Below are positions 56,645-64,000 of a stretch of DNA of 64,000 nt, in pieces. The position numbers and the translations under genes are program-made. Under the pieces are notes generated by a model. It ran no database searches, was not told the origin of the DNA, and saw only the letters and a program-made list of their open reading frames with translations. The DNA lies in NCBI GenBank assembly GCA_029851415.1, contig CM056743.1, forward strand, positions 78,572,186 to 78,636,185. The letters are read 5' to 3'. Position 1 is the stretch's first letter, and the number at the start of each line of letters is the position of its first letter. The DNA comes from Eretmocerus hayati (lineage: Eukaryota > Arthropoda > Insecta > Hymenoptera > Aphelinidae).

Positions 56645-59600
56645 CCCCACTGAAAATGGACGGCCGGTAAGCCGGCCGGCAAAGCGGGTGGCAGGCCGGC
56701 AGGTCTGCCGGGCATATATCCTGTTCGAAAATTTCGGCCGGCAGGGTGACCGGCACGGCGGCCGACAAGAAATAATTGAGAAATTCAAAAAACTCCTTTT
56801 TTTTGGGAACGATTTTTTTTTGCACAATTTTTTTTCTCAAGAAATTTATCGCCATGCAAATAATTTTAACCCAATAGTTTCGTTTAGTTCAAAATTAGTC
56901 GCCGAGGAGAGCACGTGATGATCTCCATTGTTTTTCCCTCTATAGGCCTATATGATGACTATTTACATAAGAAATTCGATGATCAACACGCAAGTGAGAG
57001 TATCAAATTTTTGTTGAAGGCAGTGGATAATATCTCACGGTGGATGAAACGAGAGAGACAAAGATTACGAGACGCTGCTCTGTTGGTTAGTTGATGGCGT
57101 TTGAGCATCCGATAGCAAACTACATCTACAGCTTCTATGAACTACCATATAAAAAAGCAATGTTCTCTCGCCACCCTATTCTAGCTTGTCTGTGTTTTGA
57201 AAAATTTTGATGTTAGTGGGACTGTATAATATCGATTCATTTGCTTAGAAATATCTTGTTAAAGGTGTTATTACTATGTTAGTAGACAAATTAGTGAACT
57301 CTCCATAGGGACTTGACTAGAATAATTGTCGAATAGCCTTCGGGAACTCAATATCCCTCTCAACTTTTATTGTGCCCAAGGATTCTTACCAGTTTATGTT
57401 TACTTCTTGTGCTCAAATGTCTGTAACTGTTGATAGGTTTGTAGAAGGATCTTTTTCCTCTATGACTAAGAACGAGAGCAAGTTGCAAAGTTGTTCAAAT
57501 TCGAAATTTTGTTGAAGATTGAGCGATCACTATATGAAAGAAAACTATTCATTTAGTTCGAACTTTTCTCACGATGAATTAATTTCTGTTTTGTGATTAT
57601 AACTATTTTTCGATCCACCGTTTCCCTCAATCATAGAAGTGAATGAGCAGGGGAATCGATGAAGTCGAATATGTTGTTAGAGGATTCAGAGATACCTTAT
57701 GAAATGAAATTTATGTGATATTGTGATTGTTTTGACTTTATCAATCGCATCATAATCTAGTGTGTCGTTATGATTCTTCAGAAATTTTTGACTGTGAATA
57801 TGTTGCTCCAACAGCATTATTAATCTCGTCATCAGAGTTGACCCGAGATTTTTCGATGAATTAATTTGCGACGAGACAATCATTCAGAGACATGCTTAAT
57901 GGGTTCATTATCTCCATTGCAAGACTGATGACGATTCGAGAAAATATACGTTTCGAGTACATGAGTCTCATCATCTTCAATAGGCTAAGAAATCACGAAA
58001 CCTCGGTGGAAATTTTGATTGGAGGCCATTGATTTCGTGAATATTTCGTTTCCTTGTTCGATCCCCATGAAGAACTTCATCCAATGATATTTGTAAAACC
58101 TTATGAGAGGGGAGAAAACATTACATAGCTTCTAAAATAGGTTTGAGAGGAGGCTACACCCTAATTCCGAAGTCTGGCCTGGACAATCGTGGGGAGGGGG
58201 GGGGGCTAGATATCTGAATTCATGCGTATTCTTTCGAGCCAAAAATGATACGTAGTAGATTTCTCATGAAAAAAATTTCGACCAAATTTTTTTTCTGGTT
58301 TGCGTCCCTTCCGTCGCATCGTCAAATCCTCACGAGATTTTATTTAAAACCATGGAAAGTACTACCAAAAGGGTTAACAGACCGATCTATCAGATTCTGT
58401 GGGACTGGATATATTTTTCCGGGCCAAGAATCCGAAATATCTCGCTAAAATGCCTCAGAACTCGAAAATTATCGATTATTTTGGGGAATTACACTAGTCT
58501 ACATATCTTGACACATTCGATGTGGATGGAGTTATCAATATCGTTTTCGACGTAGTTTGGGATGCAGAATTCAAATCCGTTCTCAGAATTGCTCTATCAC
58601 GACACATTTTTGAGAAAATCGATATCAAAGTTGGAAAAAACACCAATTTGGCTGCTTATCAGGGCTTTTATCTCTATTATCAGGATAGTTGTTGGAATTG
58701 TAAAAGGTCTACTCGGTTATCACAAGAAAGATCTTCAAAATGAGCCTACATAGATTGAAATTGATCAAGGGGTTCCCGAGATACATCGACATTTAGAAAT
58801 TAAAAAAGGGCCCGAATCAGGCCCCGCCCACACAATGCCTAAGCATAGGACAGTGGAGGGGGAAGCAATATTCAAAAACATACGATGGGTGGGTCCATTT
58901 TCAGGGACTTTTCTGACTTCTAAAGGTCGATGTATCTCGGAAACCCTTCGATCGATTTCGATCTATATGGGTTCATTTTGAAGATTATTCCTGTGACAGC
59001 AGAGTAGACCTCGCAGGAATTTTGAAACTATCTTGATAACAGAGATAAAAGCCCTCAAAAACAGCTAAATTGGTGTTTTTTCCAACTTTGATATCGATTT
59101 TCTCAAAAATGTGACGTGATAAAGCAATTCTGAGAACAGATTCGAATTCTGCATCCCAAACTACGTCAAAAACGGTATTAATAAACCCATTCACATTTTT
59201 ATGTAGACTAGTGTTACAGGTACATCTGTCTGTTCAGACCAGAAACTTGCTTCGAATTGGTAAAGAAAAATCTGTCAAAGTCGAAAATGTTTTTTTAAAA
59301 GATCGGACATGTTTATAATTCCATAAATTTCTCAGTCAAGTAGTACACATTGTCACCGGTTGTTGGCGAATAAAGGGCCGAGATCAAATCATATGGGAAT
59401 AGCGAGTTAAATAAGATCTTTCTCGCAAGTGGCTGGGCATGAGCCACTTTCATATATAAGGACGATCAAAATCTCGATCACCACGCCACTTAGGCTAGGT
59501 GTCGTCGGGGACTAACCTGACAGATCCCTTCGGTCCCCCTGAAGAGCCGGATCAGTCGAGGAAACGCGAAACGCACCAACATCAGCGTAGAGTCCAAATT

Positions 59601-60112
59601 TTTCATATCTCATCTCATTTCATGTATTTGAATTCTCCATCAAAATCCTTCAAGTTGCGACACTCAAATTGTGAGGTGCCTTGAAGGTACATAATTAGAT
59701 ATCAGAAATATCTGATAATCTGTGTATGTCACTAATATCAGCAAATTGTGCTGGTTGAAATTGATCGCATACGCCGATTCAAGCATTTAATAGATTCATA
59801 AATTTCTGGTGATACTTCCCCTTGGTTTGCAATTTTCCGTCCTCTATTTCGATGTGATTTGATCATCGATTCGTCTTCACAGTCCTCGACGACTGATCTG
59901 AACTAAACAAAACTATTGGATCAAAATTATTTGCATGGCGATAAAATTCTTGAGGAAAAAAATTGTGCAAAAAAAATCGTTTCCAAAAAAAAGGAGTTTT
60001 TTGAATTTCTCAACTTTTTCTTCCCGGCCACCCTGCCGGCCGAAATTTCCGAACAAAATATATGCCCGGCATACCTGCCGGCCGGCTTGCCCGCCGTCCA
60101 TTCTCAGTGGGG
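56645..60112. mobile_element. 3.5-kb TIR element, CCCCACTGAAAATGG family, CA duplication
   Basis: Ends CCCCACTGAAAATGGACGG (left) and the complement of CCCCACTGAGAATGGACGG (right). Both are followed by GGCCGGC-rich short repeats, AACGATTTTTTT-GCACAA and a GCCATGCAAATAATTT block, giving TIRs of about 240-290 bp. CA lies outside both ends (56643-56644 and 60113-60114), and excision restores the BEL gag frame. The interior has no transposase, only short frames and a foldback repeat. Confidence 0.8.
58488..59218. repeat. Foldback repeat, ~315-bp arms, inside the 3.5-kb element
   Basis: ACACTAGTCTACAT at 58491 and the GACGTAGTTTGGGATGCAGA block are mirrored at 58910-59218. A ~100-bp spacer holds GGCCCGAATCAGGCCCCGCC. 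A 67-73-residue frame occurs in both arms without a known domain. Confidence 0.75.
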
Positions 60113-62266
60113 CAGTACACGCGAAGCTTGGGAAACTAATCAAATGAATATCGAAGGATTCTCTACGTACGCTGATCTTTCAAAATTCCTCGAAAATCGC
60201 ATTCGTTCAAAAGTTCTGGTTAGCTGAATCAGATTGAGATACCCCGCTTGAAAACAATTCACTTGAAGAATGGCTTGAACTTCGAAATCAAATTCCTACT
60301 TTGAACTCGATTAGTTTGGAGCTCTGTGCAGCCCTCTTACTCTTACAGTTAATTAATCATGTGCATTCACAACTCCAAAATCGAGCAACGCAGATTTTTT
60401 GCTGGTCTGATTCCAAAACCACTCTCGATTGGCTGGCGGGTGAGCCTACGCGTTGGGTAACCTTTGTAGCGAATAAAGTCAGCGAAATCCAAAGGTCTCT
60501 CCATTCCGCATACTGGTCATATGTACCGAGTCATGAAAATCCGGCGGAGCTCGCAACCCGGGGGGAGACGGTTGAAGACTTAAAAAATTCGAGTCTCTAG
60601 TGGCACGGGCCTCATTGTATCACATCAGACGCGTCTCAATGGCCGTTTCAGCTTAACATCAAGCCAGATCAGAACTTGGAGGTTCGCGCTCATGCTGTAT
60701 TCGAAGTCCCGGAGAACTCGTCAGCTCTTGAATATCTTGGAAAAATCTCATCATTTCGAAAGATTAATCGAATTGTTGCTTCCATATATCGATGGAAATT
60801 CAATGCCAAATTAGGGAAACGGAAACGTGTAGACGGTTCTCTTCTGCGTTCTGAGCTTCTTGCCGCAGAATACGGGATATTCAGGGCCATTCAGAGCCAA
60901 TTCTTTGCAAAGGAAATTAAAATTATGATGGATAAAGGAAAATTTCCTGCAACCAGTTACTTACGTTGGTTACTTCCGTTTTTTTGACCGCAAGGTCTGC
61001 TTAGAGTGGGGGGTCGACTTCGAAATGCTGATTTGCCTTTCAATGAGAAACATCCAATCATCTCGCCAATTAAACCCATTTTCGTTCGGAGACTTGGTGA
61101 GGAACTTCATAGATCTTGCTTGCACAGAGGAGTGCAACTCATGCTGAGTCAACTCTTTCGGTGGGCTTAGATTTCAAGAGTGAAGCATATTGTTCAAAAG
61201 GTTTCGAAAAAATTGTGGGTGCTGTGCTCGTTTCGCTGCTAGACCCTTGAAACAGCAACTGGCTTCTTCGCCAGCTGTTAGACTAACACCTAAAATGCCA
61301 TTCGAAGCTGTGGGAATAGATTTTGCCGGACCAATTCCCGTCTTGTTCTCTCATGCCAGGGGTGCAAAATCAATAAGAGGATATTTTGCCATATTCATTT
61401 GTATGATCATCAGGGCAATTTATATAGAAGTGGTTTCGGATCTAACTAGTTCAGCATTTTTAGCAGCGTCTCGACGCTTTGTGTCACGAAGAGGGAGATG
61501 TACTGACGTGTATTGTGATAATGCTGGCAATTTCACCGGTGCTAGTAGAGAACTGGAACAACTTTTTGATGAGCATCCTCGTTTTCAACTAAAGTCGCTG
61601 CTTTACTCGCCGACGGAAAAGTGACTTGGCATTTTTCTCCGCCACGCGCCACACTTCGGTGGTCTTTGGGAAGCTGCCGTAAAAAGCTCCAAATATCACC
61701 TCAAGCTCGTTGCAGGAGACTCGATTTTGACGTTCGAAGAATTTTCAACCCTCACTGCTCAAATAGAAGCTTGCTTAAATTCAAGACCCATCTGTCCTAT
61801 CAGTTCGGAGGGCGCTGACTTAGTCGCGCTCATTCCTGGGCATTTGCTTATCGGTCGATCTATGTCAGCCGTCACAGAATCTTTTGATGACAGGAATGTA
61901 ACTATTTCACCTCCTTGTAGATGGCTTCAAATTAAACGAATGAGGAATGACTTCTGGGACAAGTGGAAGAAGGAAGTCATCCATCACTATCAAGAACGAA
62001 GTGAATGGATCAACATCGATGAGCAGTTGAGGGTGGACGACGTTGTTCTGATCAAGGACGAGTCAACTCCACCAACAAGATGACCCCTAGCTCGGGTCAC
62101 GGCACTTCATCCTGGGAAAGACGGGCTTGTTCGGATGGTCGATCTCCAGACCGCCACTTCCACCTGCACTCGAGCTCTGTCCAACTTCGTCAAACTGCCG
62201 ACTGAGCCAGATGAACGAGAGGATGTCGAAGGCGAACAACACGAGGCCGATGATGATTCTGCATAA
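60113..62266 (+). pseudogene. BEL gag 3' piece, RNase H, integrase and DUF5641, PR-RT deleted
   Basis: Gag resumes (STREAWETNQ, LSKFLENRIRS) to about 60225, then sequence jumps to RNase H (LNSISLELCAALLLLQLI at 60301; FCWSDSKTTLDWLAGEP; NPAELATRGE), so protease and RT are missing. The integrase zinc-binding part spans 60676-61190. The core has GIDFAGPIPV, CDNAGNFTGA (second Asp) and an HFGGLWEAAVKSSKYHLK-like Glu block (about 61650-61700). DUF5641 follows from about 61780 (LNSRPICPIS, ALIPGHLLIGR) to TAA 62264. Stops or frameshifts at 60226, 60598, 60985, 61168, 61622 and 62081 inactivate it. Confidence 0.85.
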
Positions 62267-63592
62267 TACTCGCGAATTATTCGACATCTCACTACACACT
62301 TTCCTCGTTTCGCTTTACACCTGCGGAAAAATAACGTCTGTTTGTCGATTTTGATCTTCTTATCGTTTTTTCCACCATACTTCCTCGTAGAGTCACGCTT
62401 TTCATGAAAATAATAGTGACGCTTGTTGAATCTGGAACGCTGTAAAGCCGGAAAGGTCAGTTTCGTCCTTTTCCACGATAATAATTTGATTTAACTTGGA
62501 GCTTTTTTTCAGGAGTATGAGTATTTTGTCAATATTTTCACCCGTTTCAAACATATATTAATTGCGAAAAGTGACAAGGTCACATTGAAATGTATTCCAT
62601 TGCGTTGATTCCGAAAATTTAGGGAATTGTACACGCACCGGGCTTTTTCTTTTGTTTTTTTTTCAGAATTTTGTTTGTTGATTTTGAATTTATCGCACTA
62701 TTCAGTGTACCATATGAGATCTATTTTCGTTACCTTTCAGAGTTTGCTATTTGATGTGTCTCAATTTTGAGAAGTTATTGTTTACATGATTGATACAGAT
62801 TGAGGTTGATTTCATTCATCTCTTCTTGAGTCATTGGATATCAGGAACTATGTTCAACTGTTACTTCTCCTTCTGAGATTCTAGTCTGTCGATTAGAAAA
62901 TTTCTTTTGATTGTTCAATTTGATTTGAAATTGTTTGATGAATTCTTTTGATTTACTGCGAATCTCTTTTAGCAGCGTATTTTTCTTGCAAGCTCATAAG
63001 CGAAATTTGGGGCATGCGAACTGCGGGGTTTCCAGCAATATCTACCGTTTGGTTGAAACGAAATTTCGATACAGGTGGTTTGAGGACGATCGAAGTGAAC
63101 TTTTTAGTGGAAATTCCGATTCATCTCAGGTTTCCGAGGTTTGCAGAGATTGAATGGACTCTCGGTATCAACCAATTGATAGATTAATGCAGAGTTAGTA
63201 CGATCCAGGTCATTCGAACCTCCATGAGCCCTCGGAAAAAGATATTATACTACTAAAATAAGAGATTGAATAGGCAATTTCTGCTTAAAAAGCCCCTTGA
63301 TTGTATGACACTGGAAGGAAAGAAATACCGAGCGACTGGGCTCTCCTCTGAGAGATACTCTACAACTAGTAGAAGAGCAGAAGTTGATCAGGTCGCGTGT
63401 AGAAGAGGGAGCGTCGAAGAAAAAAAACAACACACACACGGACAAAGGGCCTTGAAGATGGGTCTCTCTCAGGATTGAAACGCTTTCTGGAAAGGAGCAT
63501 TACCTACAATCGATCACGGTGGTCCTGAACCAAGTCTATCCTCCGCTGACGACAGCAAGTGGGATTCTTGTTAGATATGGTTCGGGACATCT
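62267..63592. other. BEL 3' flank, no LTR or gene recognised
   Basis: AT-rich sequence with short frames. A 3' LTR matching 49869-50421 was looked for by eye and not found. Confidence 0.45.
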
Positions 63593-63659
63593 GTGGGATT
63601 ACAACCTACTAAGAATCAAAATCGCCACTTGGGCCGTTTTTTAAAGAAGTCGAAAAAAC

Positions 63660-64000
63660 GTGTTTTCGATGTTTTTCCCTCTTCCACCCTCAAAAACTCA
63701 AAAGGGACGCATTTTATCGAAAAATATGTAGAGCAACTTTTTTTAGAACTGGAAACGATGAACAAAAAAGGTTTGAACACATTTTTCCGTATAAGACCTC
63801 CTGTTGCTGTAATGAACGTATTTTCGTTCGAAATTCTAATTTTATCTGTCATTTTCCACGGTTCTGACCCCATAACTCAAAGGAAACGCATTTCGTCGAA
63901 AAATAAGTGGAGTAATTTCTTGTAGATCTTTGAAAAATGAACAGAAAAGTTCTGAACACATTTTCCGATACAAGGTCTTCCGTTCCCATACGTATTTCGT
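63660..64000. repeat. Two ~180-bp direct repeat units, cut by window end
   Basis: ACGCATTTTATCGAAAAATA at about 63709 recurs as ACGCATTTCGTCGAAAAATA at about 63888. GAACACATTTTTCCG and GAACACATTTTCCG recur with the same offset. It is probably the start of a longer array or element beyond the window. Confidence 0.65.

Overview
This is a eukaryotic, AT-rich, gene-poor window made almost entirely of nested and decayed transposable elements. The element content points to an arthropod and most likely an insect: three BEL/Pao lineages, an R1-clade-like LINE, an IS630/mariner element ending in CAGGGTGTCCC, a DDE_Tnp_4 plus SWIM-finger transposon, and short introns with GT/AG borders. A hymenopteran is possible but cannot be proven from the sequence. 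No intact host gene, rRNA, functional tRNA or CRISPR array was found. The only possible host gene is a broken-looking three-exon signal-peptide gene at 539-1204 (minus).

Layout: (1) 1-1712 holds the possible host exons and a 220-bp inverted repeat. (2) 1713-18979 is a 17.3-kb imperfect palindrome. Each arm carries, from the outside in, 510-bp tandem units, a LINE reverse-transcriptase remnant, a mariner-type transposase, a TCAAGGTCA-rich repeat block and a BEL/Pao pol remnant. A 2.9-kb terminal-inverted-repeat (TIR) element beginning CCCCACTGAAAATGG sits exactly at the centre. (3) 20602-25800 is a 5.2-kb TIR element flanked by TA, with a 76-bp minisatellite and no visible transposase. (4) 26010-39443 is a 13.4-kb element with 1.2-kb TIRs. 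It contains a SWIM-finger exon, a broken DDE_Tnp_4 transposase gene, a small inverted repeat with hammerhead-ribozyme cores on both strands, and an R1-like LINE. The LINE is itself interrupted by a 1.9-kb perfectly centred palindrome with a 5-bp CGGCG duplication. (5) 39983-47879 is a structurally complete but coding-dead BEL/Pao element with 266-bp LTRs and an ATATT duplication. (6) 48076-49506 is a 1.4-kb foldback element. (7) From about 49869 to 62266 lies another BEL-like element (candidate LTR end, primer site, gag, RNase H, integrase). It is split by a 4.2-kb element with CGGCC duplications that carries four tRNA-headed SINE-like units, and by a second 3.5-kb copy of the CCCCACTG TIR family. 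(8) 62267-64000 holds no recognised gene.

The most notable points are two transposase-less elements with Transib/RAG-like signatures (TIRs starting CACACT, GC-rich 5-bp target duplications); the CCCCACTG family with GGCCGGC-rich ends, whose second copy gives a clean 2-bp target duplication; and the large palindrome, which if transcribed would make a hairpin RNA several kilobases long against BEL, mariner and LINE sequences. Most coding remnants contain stops and frameshifts. The genes do not form a pathway: the window is a stratified record of insertions, and the order of nesting can be read from it.
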